NCBI GenBank assembly: GCA_016716065.1
Contig: JADJXA010000002.1
Location: 496,001-560,000, forward strand
Direction of reading: 5' to 3'
DNA length: 64,000 nt
Origin: Candidatus Leptovillus gracilis
GTDB lineage: Bacteria > Chloroflexota > Anaerolineae > Promineifilales > Promineifilaceae
In this document: in pieces, positions 1 through 9,920 of the stretch
Layout: every line of letters starts with the position of its first letter
Position numbering within the stretch: position 1 is the first letter of the stretch
The notes under the pieces: generated by a model
Databases searched by the model: none
Told to the model about the DNA's origin: nothing
The model's input: the letters and a program-made list of their open reading frames with translations, nothing else
Made by a program: the position numbers and the translations under genes

Positions 1-74
1 CGTCGTTAGGCGCAATAAAACGGGGGCAGCCACAGGAAAGCGCTCAGACAACCTAAAACGGACACTCAAAAAAA

Positions 75-107
75 CCTCCGCGGCCTCTCAGGCCGCGGAG
101 GTTTTTT
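75..107 (-). terminator. Bidirectional-type terminator after smc
   Basis: An 11-bp GC-rich perfect stem (75-85 with 91-101, loop TCTCA) has an A-run on its left (68-74) and a T-run on its right (102-107). It therefore looks like an intrinsic terminator in both directions. It ends transcription of smc, whose stop codon is at 110-112 on the minus strand, and possibly of a plus-strand gene ending left of the window. Bases 1-67 hold no recognisable feature. Confidence 0.9.
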
Positions 108-109
108 GT

Positions 110-3100
110 CTAAACCAGCGCTGCCTGCTTGATATAATCTTCTGGCTTGATGGAAATCACCTGGCTGGCGCTGTCTGTGCCCATGCTGATGCCGTAGATG
201 GTCTGCGCCGCCTGCACCGTGCCCCGGTTGTGGGTGATCACCACAAACTGACTTTTTAGGCTCAATTCGCGCAGCAGCTCACGGAAACGGTTGATATTGG
301 CCTCGTCCAGCGCCGCGTCTACCTCGTCCATCACGCAGAACGGGGTGGGCGATACCTTGAGCAGCGAGAAAATGAGGGCAGCGGCCGTCAGCGAGCGTTC
401 GCCGCCGGATAGCAGCCCCAGCCCTTGTTCGCGCCGGTTGGGCAGCCGGGCGATGATGTCCACGCCGCTGATGGTCAGGTCGTCGGGGTCGGTCAGAATC
501 AGCCGCGCCGCGCCACCGCCAAACAATTGGGTGAAAATGTCGCCAAAAACGGCGTTCACTTTGTCTACCGTCTCGCCAAATGCCCGCGAGGTCAACTCGT
601 CCAATTCCTCAATCACCCGGCGCAGTTGTTTGTCGGTTTCTGCCAGGTCTTCTACCTGCTGCGTCAAAAACTCATAGCGGGTGCTGACTTCGTCGTATTC
701 AGCCGGGGCGTCTGGGTTGATGGCCCCCATGCGCTGCATCTGCGCCCGGTAGGTCTGAATGGTCTCGGCGATGTCGCCCGGCAGTTCATCCACCAACGGC
801 AGTTCTTCCACCACCTCGCCGATGGGCAGCGGCGTCGGGCCGGTCTGGTCTTCATCATAGGTCAGGGCTACCAGGCCAACGTCGGCCTTGATGCGCTCTT
901 GCAGCCCTTCGATGCCGTTTTGCTGCTGGCTGAGGGCGATTCTGGCCTGGGTGTATTGGGTTTCTTTGTCGTGGGCCTGTTTTTGGATGACGGCCGCTGC
1001 CTCTTCCAGAGCCATCATCGCTTTACGGCCGTCGGCCAACTGCTGTTGTAACGGCGCCAGCGCCGCATCCAATTCGGCCAACTGCTTCTGCTGCGCCAAC
1101 AACGCCTGTTCCTCGTCACTGAGGATGTTTTGCGCCTGCTGGCGGCGCAGCGATGCCTGCCGCTCCTGCACGCGGGCCAACTGCCGCTCCACCTGCTGCA
1201 ACGTGGCGCGGCGGCTGTCTACCACCGCCTGTCGCCCGGCCAGGATGGTGCTGGCGGCGTTCATTTGCTGCTGGATGGTTTGGCGCTGCTGCTGCGCCTC
1301 GGCGATGGGCAGGGCGTCCAGGTGGGCGCGGGCGGTGGCGACGGCTTGTTGCAGGGTAACGGCCGTTTCCCGCCCCAGCGCCATCTCCTGCTGCACCGCT
1401 GCAATGCGCGTTTGCAGCCGTTCCGCTTCCTGCTGCCGCCCGGCCTGCTGCCGCTGCCAAAAGGTCTGCTGCTGCTTCACCCGGTCCTGGTCGCGCTGCG
1501 CCTGGGACAGCCGCTGCCCGGCTTCATTTTGCAGACGCGCCAGGCGGCGTTCTTCGTTTTGCAGGGCGTCGGCGGCGGTTTGTTTGGTCTCAATGGTCAC
1601 CTGGGCGGCGGCCAGGTCGTTTTCTAGCTGGTCCAATTCGGCGCGCAGTTTGTCGCCGTCGGCTTTGGCGGCGCGCCATTCCGCTTCCCGCGCCAGCAGG
1701 CTGTTCTGCTTGTCGGCGCCGCCCGTCTCCACCAACCCACCGGCGTGGGCGATGAAGCCATCGGGGGCCACAGCCAGTGCGCCCGGCGGCAGACTGAGCG
1801 CCAGCCGGTAGGCTGCGGCGGCATCTTTCACCAGCAAAATTGGCCCCAGCAGCACATCAATCACCGGTTTCACCACCGGGTTGCCGCTGACCAGTTGATT
1901 GGCCCAGCCGATGACGGCCGTGTCTCCCTTCATATCTGGCTGCGGCGGCGCTTGCAGGTGGTCCAGGGCGACGGCCGTCACTGCCTGACGGCCGTCGCTG
2001 TTGAGCAGCCGCCACAAATTGGCGCTGTCGGGCAGCACCAGGGCGGCCAGATGATGGGCCAGGGCGGCGGCAACGGCCGTTTCATACGCCGCCGGAATGG
2101 TCATCAGCGAAGCCAGTTGGCCGAGAGCGCGCGCGCCGCCGCCGAGTTGGGCTTCTTTGTGGCGCATCTGGTCCAGCATGTCGGCGCGGGCTTCCAGGCG
2201 GGCCAGGTCGTTGCGCCGCCGGTTAAGCTGCTGCTGCTGGTCGTGGGCGGCGGCGCGCAGTTTTTTCAGTTCGGCTACCAACACCTGCCGTTCGTCGAGG
2301 GCGGCGCTGCGGCTTTGGGCCAGTTCGTCGGCCTGTTTTTGGGCGGAGGTGAGGACGGCCGTTAACTTTTCCGACCGCGCCTCCAGGCTGCTCCATTCGT
2401 CGGGGGCGTTGGTGGGGATGACGGCCGTTTGCTCTTTCAGGCGCTCTTGCAGTTGGCTAAGCTGCCCTTCGGCCTGGGCCAGCCGGGTCTGCGCGGCCCG
2501 CTGCTGCTGCTCGGTCTGGCCTAGCTGCTGCTGCCAATGGCTGATTTCCGCCTGCTGCTGCTGGAAACTGGCGTTGAACTGGCGCAGTTCGGCCTGGTTT
2601 TGCTGCAAGCTGGCCTGGGCCGTTCCCAGTTCGGCGGTGGCGGCGGCCAGATCATCTTGCGCCCGCTGGCGCTGCTGCTCCAGGTCTGGCAGTTCCTGAT
2701 CTACGTCGGCCAGTTGGCGTTGCAGCGATTCTTGCCGTTCTTGCAGGATGGCGACCTGGCGGCGGGCTTTTTCGAGCTGGTCGCGGAGGTCGTCGCGTTG
2801 GCTGCGGGTGACGGCCGTTTGCTCTTGCAGTTGGTTGATGCGACGGCGGGCGGCGTCTATTTTGTCTTGTTGGGCCAGCAGGTCTATGCGGGCGCTTTGC
2901 CACAACTTTTCGGCGGCTACGGCCGTTTCCCGCGCCTGGCGCATCTCTCGTTTGGCCTGTTCCCATTTGTAGCCATACCAAATGCGCAGCAGGTGGCGCA
3001 AATCGGCGGCCACCTGCTCGTAGTTGCGCGCTCGCGCCGCCTGCCGCTTCAGCGCGTTCATTCGCGGCCCAATTTCGGCCAAAATGTCGTGGACGCGCTC

Positions 3101-3664
3101 CAGGTTATGCTGTGTTTCGGTCAGCCGCCGTAGGGTTTCGGCGCGACGGCTTTTGTAATGGTTGATACCGGCGGCTTCCTCAAATAAAGCCCGCCGCTCT
3201 TCGGCGCGCAGCGAAAGCGCCTGGTCTACCAACCCCTGGCCGATGATGGTATAGGTACGTTCGGCCAGCCCACTGGTCGCCAGCAGATCGCTGATGTCCT
3301 TTAGACGCACTTTTTGGCCGTTGAGAATGTATTCATTTTCGCCGGAGCGGTAAGCGCGACGACCGATTTCTACTTCGGTGTAATCTATGGGCAGCCAGCC
3401 ATCGCTGTTGTCCAGGGTGAGGATGGCCTGGGCCATGCCGGCGCGCGGACGTGTCTGGCTGCCGGCGAAGATCATGTCGGTGGTGCGTTTGCCGCGCAGC
3501 GCGCCGTAGCTTTGCTCACCCAATACCCAGCGGATGGCGTCGGCGACGTTGCTTTTGCCGCTGCCGTTTGGCCCAACAATGGAGGTGATGCCTTCATCAA
3601 AGAGAAACTCGGTTTTGCTGGCGAAGGTTTTGTACCCTTGCAGGCTTAGTTTTTTTAGGCGCAT
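110..3664 (-). CDS. smc: Chromosome segregation protein SMC
   Basis: Encodes an SMC ATPase of 1184 aa, the usual length, for chromosome condensation and segregation as a dimer with ScpA/ScpB (not seen here). The N-terminus has the Walker A motif GPNGSGKSN (residues 31-39). Two long Gln/Arg/Ala-rich coiled coils flank a glycine-rich hinge (about residues 520-680). The C-terminus has the ABC signature LSGGERSLTA and Walker B CVMDEVDAALDE. The start at 3664 is chosen because MRLKKLSLQGYKTF is the conserved SMC N-terminus; the open frame upstream, to 3877, is made of short tandem repeats and is not protein-like. The gene is monocistronic and followed by a strong terminator. Family assignment is very secure. 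Confidence 0.97.
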   Translation of the reverse strand: MRLKKLSLQGYKTFASKTEFLFDEGITSIVGPNGSGKSNVADAIRWVLGEQSYGALRGKRTTDMIFAGSQTRPRAGMAQAILTLDNSDGWLPIDYTEVEIGRRAYRSGENEYILNGQKVRLKDISDLLATSGLAERTYTIIGQGLVDQALSLRAEERRALFEEAAGINHYKSRRAETLRRLTETQHNLERVHDILAEIGPRMNALKRQAARARNYEQVAADLRHLLRIWYGYKWEQAKREMRQARETAVAAEKLWQSARIDLLAQQDKIDAARRRINQLQEQTAVTRSQRDDLRDQLEKARRQVAILQERQESLQRQLADVDQELPDLEQQRQRAQDDLAAATAELGTAQASLQQNQAELRQFNASFQQQQAEISHWQQQLGQTEQQQRAAQTRLAQAEGQLSQLQERLKEQTAVIPTNAPDEWSSLEARSEKLTAVLTSAQKQADELAQSRSAALDERQVLVAELKKLRAAAHDQQQQLNRRRNDLARLEARADMLDQMRHKEAQLGGGARALGQLASLMTIPAAYETAVAAALAHHLAALVLPDSANLWRLLNSDGRQAVTAVALDHLQAPPQPDMKGDTAVIGWANQLVSGNPVVKPVIDVLLGPILLVKDAAAAYRLALSLPPGALAVAPDGFIAHAGGLVETGGADKQNSLLAREAEWRAAKADGDKLRAELDQLENDLAAAQVTIETKQTAADALQNEERRLARLQNEAGQRLSQAQRDQDRVKQQQTFWQRQQAGRQQEAERLQTRIAAVQQEMALGRETAVTLQQAVATARAHLDALPIAEAQQQRQTIQQQMNAASTILAGRQAVVDSRRATLQQVERQLARVQERQASLRRQQAQNILSDEEQALLAQQKQLAELDAALAPLQQQLADGRKAMMALEEAAAVIQKQAHDKETQYTQARIALSQQQNGIEGLQERIKADVGLVALTYDEDQTGPTPLPIGEVVEELPLVDELPGDIAETIQTYRAQMQRMGAINPDAPAEYDEVSTRYEFLTQQVEDLAETDKQLRRVIEELDELTSRAFGETVDKVNAVFGDIFTQLFGGGAARLILTDPDDLTISGVDIIARLPNRREQGLGLLSGGERSLTAAALIFSLLKVSPTPFCVMDEVDAALDEANINRFRELLRELSLKSQFVVITHNRGTVQAAQTIYGISMGTDSASQVISIKPEDYIKQAALV

Positions 3665-3800
3665 GTATTCCGTATTCCGTATTTCGTGGTCCCTATTCCG
3701 TGGTCGGTATTCCGTATTTCGTGGTCGGTATTCCGCGTTCCGCGTTTTGTATTCAGATGCTGAACTGAACAGTGAATACTGAACACTGGCTACCGTACAC
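3665..3800. repeat. Degenerate short tandem repeats upstream of smc
   Basis: About 90 bp of loosely repeated words of the type GTATTCCG / GTATTTCGTG abut the smc start codon. They are followed by a second set built from TGAACACTG / TGAATACTG words. The period is about 7-8 bp with many variants. Similar word tracts with different words fill other gene leaders in this window. The tract keeps reading frames open by chance, which explains the spurious N-terminal extension of smc. Confidence 0.75.
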
Positions 3801-3986
3801 TGGCTACTGTACTCGGAATTCCGACACCGCGTCGGGCAGTATAGTAAGAAGTTGGCAACTCGGCAAGGGTAAAACAATCGCCTTCCGCTTCTTCTCGCTA
3901 TATAATCGTGGGCGTTGTTTGCTCTGCCATCTTGTGGCTTTGCCCGCTCATACTAAAGCGTCTCGTCTGTACTGACAGGGTATGTC

Positions 3987-6107
3987 GTGATTGATCAGCG
4001 ATTTCTTGAGGATGCCATTGACACCATTCGTACCCATCGCGCCATTTTGGGCGACGCGGTGGTGACAACGGCCGTTGCTGTCCTCCAGGAAAAATTGCAC
4101 ACATTGGCCGCGCCTCCATCCTCCACCCAGGTGGCCGAGACCCATGAGATGGTTGCCGTTTTACAGGCAGATTTGTCTGGCTTTACGGCGATGTCGGCCG
4201 AGATGGACGCTGAACAGGTGCGCGACATGGTCAACGCCTTGTGGGACAGGCTGGACAATGTGGTCCGCGCCTGGGGTGGCAGCATAGACAAACATACCGG
4301 CGATGGCCTGATAGCCCTCTTTGGCGCGCCGACAGCGCGGCAGGATGACACCGAACGGGCGGTGTTAGCGGCGCTGGACATGCAAATGGAGATGGCTCTC
4401 TTTAACGAAGCGACGCGCAGCCGGCCGGACACGGGTCCGCTAGAGTGGCGCAAAGCCAATGGCGAACTGCGAATGCGCATTGGCATACATGCCGGCCCTG
4501 TGGTGTTGGCTCAGGTGGGGACAAGCAAGGAATTAACGGCCGTTGGCGAAACCATCACCATTGCCGAATACTTGCAGCAGGCCGCGCCGGTGGGTCGTGC
4601 CCTTGTTTCCTATGACGTCTATCGCCAGGTTTATGGTCAATTTGAGGTCAACACCCCGGAACTGCTGCATATCCCCGGCCGTTCGGACGCACTGGCCGTG
4701 TACGTGGTTCAAAAAGAAAAAGCGCGCGCGTTTCAGACCAACGGGCGCGGCCGACAAGAATTCAAAACGCGCTTTATTGACCGCACGGCCGAATTGGACC
4801 GGCTGCAATTTGCTTTGCAAGAGACGATGAACAACAGCATCATGCAAGTTATCACCGTGGTCGGCGAAACCGGCGTTGGGAAATCGCGCCTGTTTGATGA
4901 ATTTGAACGCCTCATGGACTTGCTGCCGGTGCGCGGTTGTGTTTTACGCGCCCAGGCCAGAGAAAGCACCCAGGACGCCCCTTATGCCCTGATGCGTGAC
5001 CTCTTCACCCAATTGTTTGAGATTCATCCGCGCAGCAGCACGGCCGTTAGCCGGGAAAAGTTTGTGCGTGGCGTCGAAGAGACCATGCGGGCGCACCAGA
5101 TGAGCGCCCGTGAACAGGCCCATGTCATGGGCCACTTTGTTGGCCTCGATTTTGCCGACAGCCCTTATCTGAAAAATCTGTTGGCTGACCCAGTCAAACT
5201 CTCAACCTACGCCCACAACGACCTGGCCCGCTTTTTCACCGACCTGGTGAACAACTGCCCGCCGGTGGTCTGGCTGGTGGAAAACGCGCAGTGGGCCGAC
5301 GCGGCCTCGCTGGACCTGATTGAATGGCTGCTGGCGCGCTGCGCCGACCTGCCATTGTTGGTGGTTTGCCTGACGCGGCCAGAGCTGGTAGTGAAACGGC
5401 CGTCCTGGCAATCGAACGATCCCTTCAACCCTATCACTACCCTGGCTTTGCCGCCGCTGAGTGCTATTGACGCCCGGCACCTGCTGGCCCACATTTTGGA
5501 AGATGTGCCCAACCTGCCTGTTAAGCTGTTGGACCTGGCAGCCTATGGCGCGCAAGGCAACCCGCTGTTTGCCGAGCAGTTGGCCCGGCTGTTTCTGGAC
5601 AATGGCGTTATTGGCTGGCAGAAGGGCCATTGGCAGGTGAACCTGAGTAAATTGGAAGAGGCGCCACTGCCAGACAGTCTGGCCGCCTTGTTTCAGGCCC
5701 GCGTTGCCTGTTTGTCACCGGTGGAACTGACGATACTGCAAACGGCCGTGCTGTTTGGTGACCAATTTTGGGATGGCCCGGTGCAGATGCTGGTCGCCGC
5801 CCAGGGCCACCCGCCACAGCAGGTGGCCGGCGCGTTGGACAGCCTGGAACAAAAGGATTTTATCGTCCGCCGCCATACCTCGGCGCTGCCCGGCGTCTTG
5901 GAATATCAGGTGGCCCACGATGTGCTGCGCCAGGTGGCGGCCGCACCGATAGCGGCCGATACCCGCCGCGCGGCTCAGGCGCAGATCGTGGATTGGTTGA
6001 CCGGGCGGGCTGCCGGAATGCGGCTGGCGTTCTTCCACGAATTGTTGGCCGATTTACGCCGCATGATGGCCGAAGATTTTTCGGCAGGTGGCGAGATTGA
6101 TGACTAG
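3987..6107 (+). CDS. Class III cyclase-homology/AAA ATPase protein, metal-site half
   Basis: A 706-aa cytosolic regulator. Residues about 52-205 form a class III nucleotide cyclase homology domain. Residues about 265-600 form an AAA/STAND-type ATPase with Walker A GETGVGKS (293-300) and a weak Walker B region (VWLVENAQWADAASL, canonical being EDxHWAD). Both metal-binding aspartates are present, D62 in ADLSGFT and D106 in KHTGDG. The transition-state Asn/Arg pair is missing: the place of VNxAxRL reads ITIAEYL, with T191 and Y195. It lacks the TPR tail of its neighbour. It starts at GTG 3987 and its stop overlaps the next gene by 8 nt, suggesting translational coupling. The domain call is secure. 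Activity alone is unlikely; see the heterodimer finding. Confidence 0.85.
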   Translation: MIDQRFLEDAIDTIRTHRAILGDAVVTTAVAVLQEKLHTLAAPPSSTQVAETHEMVAVLQADLSGFTAMSAEMDAEQVRDMVNALWDRLDNVVRAWGGSIDKHTGDGLIALFGAPTARQDDTERAVLAALDMQMEMALFNEATRSRPDTGPLEWRKANGELRMRIGIHAGPVVLAQVGTSKELTAVGETITIAEYLQQAAPVGRALVSYDVYRQVYGQFEVNTPELLHIPGRSDALAVYVVQKEKARAFQTNGRGRQEFKTRFIDRTAELDRLQFALQETMNNSIMQVITVVGETGVGKSRLFDEFERLMDLLPVRGCVLRAQARESTQDAPYALMRDLFTQLFEIHPRSSTAVSREKFVRGVEETMRAHQMSAREQAHVMGHFVGLDFADSPYLKNLLADPVKLSTYAHNDLARFFTDLVNNCPPVVWLVENAQWADAASLDLIEWLLARCADLPLLVVCLTRPELVVKRPSWQSNDPFNPITTLALPPLSAIDARHLLAHILEDVPNLPVKLLDLAAYGAQGNPLFAEQLARLFLDNGVIGWQKGHWQVNLSKLEEAPLPDSLAALFQARVACLSPVELTILQTAVLFGDQFWDGPVQMLVAAQGHPPQQVAGALDSLEQKDFIVRRHTSALPGVLEYQVAHDVLRQVAAAPIAADTRRAAQAQIVDWLTGRAAGMRLAFFHELLADLRRMMAEDFSAGGEIDD

Positions 6108-9100
6108 ACAAGAGGATTTGCAGTACGCCATCACGGTGCTAGAAGCGCAGCGGGCTGCTCTGGGCGACAAGGTGACGGACGTAACCGTCGCCGCGCTGCG
6201 GGAGAAATTGGCCGCGTTGGCTGCGAAAACGGCCGTTCCTCCCCCACCGCCGCCCCGCGCTACCCAACGTAAACAAGTCACCATCCTCTTTGCCAACGTC
6301 TTTGGCTTCTCTGGGGTGGCCGAATCTGTGCCCGACACCAGTATGCTCAACATCATCAACCTGCTCTGGCGGCGGCTGGACGAGGCCATTACCGCCCACG
6401 GTGGCATGGTAGACAAACACATCGGCGACGCGGTGATGGGTCTCTTTGGCGTGCCGGTGGCCGGCGAAGATGACCCGGCCAACGCCATTCGCGCCGCCCT
6501 GGCGATGCGCGCCGTCCTCAGTGACTTTATCAATGAGGTGATGGCGGAACGGCCGTCGGACGAAGCGCCAGCATCTCCCAACCTGGCCGATTTGCGCCTG
6601 CGCATCGGCATCAACACCGGGCCGGTGCTGCTGGGCGAAGTAGGAACCAGCGAAGAATACACCGTCATCGGCGATCCGGTTAACGTCGCCAGCCGCCTGG
6701 AACGCCTGGCCCCGGCCGGCGGCATCCTCATCTCCCACGAGACCTACCAGTTGGTGCGCGGCGATTTTGAGTTTGAGCCGCTTGGCCCGGTTCAGATCAA
6801 AGGCAAACGTGACCCCATCGCCGTGTATCTGGCGTTGGGGGCCAAATCGCACCGTTTTTATCGCAAGGGGCGTGGCGTGGAAGGCGTAGAAACTCAGATG
6901 GTAGGCCGCGACGCCGAACTGCGGTCTTTGCAGAAAGCGCTGGGTCGGGTGGTGCAAAATCAGGTCGGTCGAGCCATCACCATCGTCGGTGACGCCGGGG
7001 TAGGCAAATCGCGCCTGACGTATGAGTTTACCCAATGGGTGCAGACGCTGCCGACGACGATTTTGCTGTTGAAGGGGCGCATGGACCAGAGCATGAAACA
7101 ACTGCCCTATGCGCTGATGCGCGACTTGCTGGTGACCAGTCTGGGCATTCAAGACACCGATTCGGCGGTGGTGGTGAGAGAAAAGTTGCAGCAAGGATTG
7201 GGCGATCTGCTCAGCGACCATAACGCCGCCGAATGGCAGCGCCGCATTCATTCGCTGGCGCAGCTTTTGGGGTTGAATCTGGAGGATGAATACCCCCCGT
7301 TGGCGTTGAACAGCAGCGAGGTGACACGGGTTCGGGAACATGCTTTTGAGGATACGGCCGTTTATTTGCAGGCCATGATGAGCCACAGCCGGGCTACCCT
7401 GATGATCCTGGAAGATGTCCATTGGGCCGATGAGGGGTCGTTGGACCTGGTGGACCACCTGGCGCAGTTATGCGCCCATGCCCCGCTGTTGATTCTGGCT
7501 GTCACCCGGCCTTCGTTGTTTGATCGGCGGCTGGGTTGGGGCGGCGGCGGCGAAAGTGGACGTCAGCCAGAGCAGACGCCGCAGTCTACCATCACCCTAC
7601 GGGCGTTGAACCGCGCCGAAAGCCGCCAGTTGGTGGAAGATATTTTGCGCCACCTGCCGGAAATTCCGGCCGATTTGTGTAACCTGATTGTGGACCGGGC
7701 GGAAGGCAATCCTTTTTACGTCGAGGAATTGGTCAAGGTGTTGATCGAAGATGGCGTCATCATCCCAGGCGAGCAGGCGTGGCGTGTGCAAGCCAAACAT
7801 CTGACCAATGTGCGCGTGCCGCTGACGTTGACCGGCGTGCTGCAAGCGCGCCTGGACCGGCTCTCTTCGCTGGAACGGGTGACGTTGCAGCGGGCGGCGG
7901 TGATTGGGCGGGTATTTTGGGATACGGCCGTTATCCTGATGAATGCCCTGGCCGCCGAAAACGTCATCCGCGAGCCGGAGACGGTGGTGGCGCTGCAAGC
8001 GCTGGAAAAGCGCGAGATGGTCTTCCACCGTGACGCCTCGGTTTTTGCCGGCAGCCAGGCGTTTTTGTTCAAACATGAGATGCTGCGCGAAGTGACCTAC
8101 GAAAGCGTTCTGCTGCGCACCCGACCGGCATACCACAAACAGGTCGCCGGTTGGCTGGCGGAGCAAAGCGGCGACCGGGTGGCCGAATATGCCAGCCTGA
8201 TTGCCGAGCATTACGAACAGGCCGATGAACCTGTGCCCGCCGCCGAGATGCACGAAATGGCGGCCATGCGCGCCCAGGAGATGTCCAATCCGGCGTTGGC
8301 TTTGCAGCATTACGGCCGTGTCCTGGCCTTGTTGGCCGATAGTCCGGTCCACGCCGCCTGGCAGGTGAGCGTGCAAGAGCGCCAGGCGCGTCTGCTGCGC
8401 CTGCAAGCGCAGTTGGTAGAGGCCGCCGCCACCTACCGTTCCATGCGCCAGACGGCCGAAACAGACGGTGATTTATCGGCTCAGGCCCGGGCGCTAAACG
8501 GTTTGTCGGACATTATGCTGGAGCAAATGCAGTACGCCAACCTGCTGGAAAACGCCACCCGCGCTGAAAAAGTGGCCTGGCTGGTCAGCGACGATGGGCA
8601 GTTGGCCCAGGCCCTCTGTTTCAAAAGCGAAGCCTATCACCGCCTGGGCGATAATTCGCTGGCGTTGGCTTCGGCGCGGCAAGCCCTGGAATTCAGTGAA
8701 CGGCTGGGCGATGCCCCGGCCATCATCCGCAGCCTGCACTTGTTGTCTTCGTTGTATATTGATTGGGGACGGCAGACCCATGCGCTGCATTTCCTGGAGC
8801 GACTGCAAACGTTGGCGGCCGATTGGGCAGCCGATAAGCGCAGCGGGCCAACACTAATTCTGGCGTATCAGGCATTGGGTGACTTGCGCCTGAAAATGGG
8901 GCGATATGCAGCGGCCGAGCAGGACCTGCTGCTGGCGCTGCGCCGCGCCAGACAGCTAGAACGCCAGCAAGATGTGGCCCAGGCGCTGCACCGATTAGGC
9001 AATGTGGCTTATTTGCGCGGCGATGCCCGCGCGGCCATTCCCGCCTACCGCGAGGCGTTAGCCACTGCCAGCGCCGTCGGCGACCGCTATGGCGAAATGG

Positions 9101-9630
9101 CCTACCGCACCGATTTGGGCGGCGCGCTGGCCAGCGTTGGGCAACATGCTGTGGCGGAGCGGCTGCTGCGGCGAATTATCCAGTACGCCGAAAGCAAAGA
9201 GGCTGTCGGCCAATGGCGCGGCACGGGCGCGGCGTATCTGTTTTTGGCGGAAGCGGTGTTGGGGCAGGGGAAAACGGCCGCAGCCCAACAAGCTGTCCTC
9301 CAGGCCCAAACTCTCGCCCTGCACATGGCCGACGATAGGTTGCGGGGCATTACCTGGTATGTCATGGGGCTGACAAGCCGGCAAATGTCGCCGGAGGAAC
9401 TGCCGCTGATGCTCAATGACCGGGCCTATCAGCCGGGCGATTGTTTCCAGGAAAGCCTGCGCCTGCTGCGCCGCGCCGGCGGACCCAGCCCGCGCACCTA
9501 CCGCGAGCAAATCCGCACGCTGCAAGCCTGGGCAGAGTATGAGGCAGCCCAGGGCGCTGCCTCGCGCAGCAATATCATGCGCCAGGAAGCGGCGGCGTTG
9601 GCTGAGGAACTGGGCGTGGCGACAGAGTAA
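6100..9630 (+). CDS. Class III cyclase-homology/AAA ATPase/TPR protein, catalytic Asn-Arg half
   Basis: A 1176-aa protein with a cyclase domain (about 58-215), AAA ATPase (about 265-600; Walker A GDAGVGKS 297-304; Walker B MILEDVHWADEGSLDL) and a long C-terminal TPR region of helical Ala/Leu/Arg-rich repeats to the end. The first metal-binding aspartate is replaced by asparagine (FANVFGF, N66). The second (D110 in KHIGDA) and the transition-state pair (N195, R199 in VNVASRL) are kept. The start is ATG 6100, inside the stop of the preceding gene; an in-frame GTG at 6088 is the alternative. The architecture matches the cyclase-ATPase-TPR regulators common in Chloroflexota and Actinobacteria. 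The N66 change predicts loss of stand-alone cyclase activity. Confidence 0.88.
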   Translation: MTRQEDLQYAITVLEAQRAALGDKVTDVTVAALREKLAALAAKTAVPPPPPPRATQRKQVTILFANVFGFSGVAESVPDTSMLNIINLLWRRLDEAITAHGGMVDKHIGDAVMGLFGVPVAGEDDPANAIRAALAMRAVLSDFINEVMAERPSDEAPASPNLADLRLRIGINTGPVLLGEVGTSEEYTVIGDPVNVASRLERLAPAGGILISHETYQLVRGDFEFEPLGPVQIKGKRDPIAVYLALGAKSHRFYRKGRGVEGVETQMVGRDAELRSLQKALGRVVQNQVGRAITIVGDAGVGKSRLTYEFTQWVQTLPTTILLLKGRMDQSMKQLPYALMRDLLVTSLGIQDTDSAVVVREKLQQGLGDLLSDHNAAEWQRRIHSLAQLLGLNLEDEYPPLALNSSEVTRVREHAFEDTAVYLQAMMSHSRATLMILEDVHWADEGSLDLVDHLAQLCAHAPLLILAVTRPSLFDRRLGWGGGGESGRQPEQTPQSTITLRALNRAESRQLVEDILRHLPEIPADLCNLIVDRAEGNPFYVEELVKVLIEDGVIIPGEQAWRVQAKHLTNVRVPLTLTGVLQARLDRLSSLERVTLQRAAVIGRVFWDTAVILMNALAAENVIREPETVVALQALEKREMVFHRDASVFAGSQAFLFKHEMLREVTYESVLLRTRPAYHKQVAGWLAEQSGDRVAEYASLIAEHYEQADEPVPAAEMHEMAAMRAQEMSNPALALQHYGRVLALLADSPVHAAWQVSVQERQARLLRLQAQLVEAAATYRSMRQTAETDGDLSAQARALNGLSDIMLEQMQYANLLENATRAEKVAWLVSDDGQLAQALCFKSEAYHRLGDNSLALASARQALEFSERLGDAPAIIRSLHLLSSLYIDWGRQTHALHFLERLQTLAADWAADKRSGPTLILAYQALGDLRLKMGRYAAAEQDLLLALRRARQLERQQDVAQALHRLGNVAYLRGDARAAIPAYREALATASAVGDRYGEMAYRTDLGGALASVGQHAVAERLLRRIIQYAESKEAVGQWRGTGAAYLFLAEAVLGQGKTAAAQQAVLQAQTLALHMADDRLRGITWYVMGLTSRQMSPEELPLMLNDRAYQPGDCFQESLRLLRRAGGPSPRTYREQIRTLQAWAEYEAAQGAASRSNIMRQEAAALAEELGVATE

Positions 9631-9920
9631 ACCGCGTCGAACGATTTTCCAAACCGTTCTCTGGCACGAATGCCAATGCCAGATCTCCGAAGATTTGTCC
9701 GATCTTCCGTATAAGCACACTTTGTGTTGGGGCCTGGTTGACGCTGGTCTGGCGAGTCAACTCAGGCGGTTTGACACGCTTTGAAAAATGCTTGTAAGGG
9801 AAATCTCTGTACCATAAACCATAGTAACTGCCCAATTTGCCTTCTTTGTTTACCGTTTCGCCAAATGGAGAATTGCTGCCACATACTTGCAAACTACCCG
9901 ATATTACGTAAACTTAAATC
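9631..9920. other. Intergenic region with degenerate hairpin-repeat copy
   Basis: No gene is seen in these 290 bases. Bases 9681-9705 are a damaged copy of the window-wide hairpin family: the right arm (AGATTTGTCCGATCT) is intact but the left arm has lost its centre. The adjoining TTCCGTATAAGCA matches, in reverse complement, the sequence flanking the hairpin at 20551-20598. The two places therefore share a repeat unit longer than the hairpin. The rest is moderately AT-rich and probably carries the promoter of the threonine aldolase gene, but I see no clear -35/-10 pair. Confidence 0.5.

Noticed and set aside
425..2699. Long open frames antisense to smc
   Set aside because: They are shadows created by GC-rich, third-position-biased coding of smc. 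None has family-like motifs and smc on the other strand is certain.
6139..7458. A 439-codon open frame antisense to the second cyclase gene
   Set aside because: It is His/Gln-rich and without recognisable domains, while the plus strand encodes clear cyclase and AAA motifs throughout.
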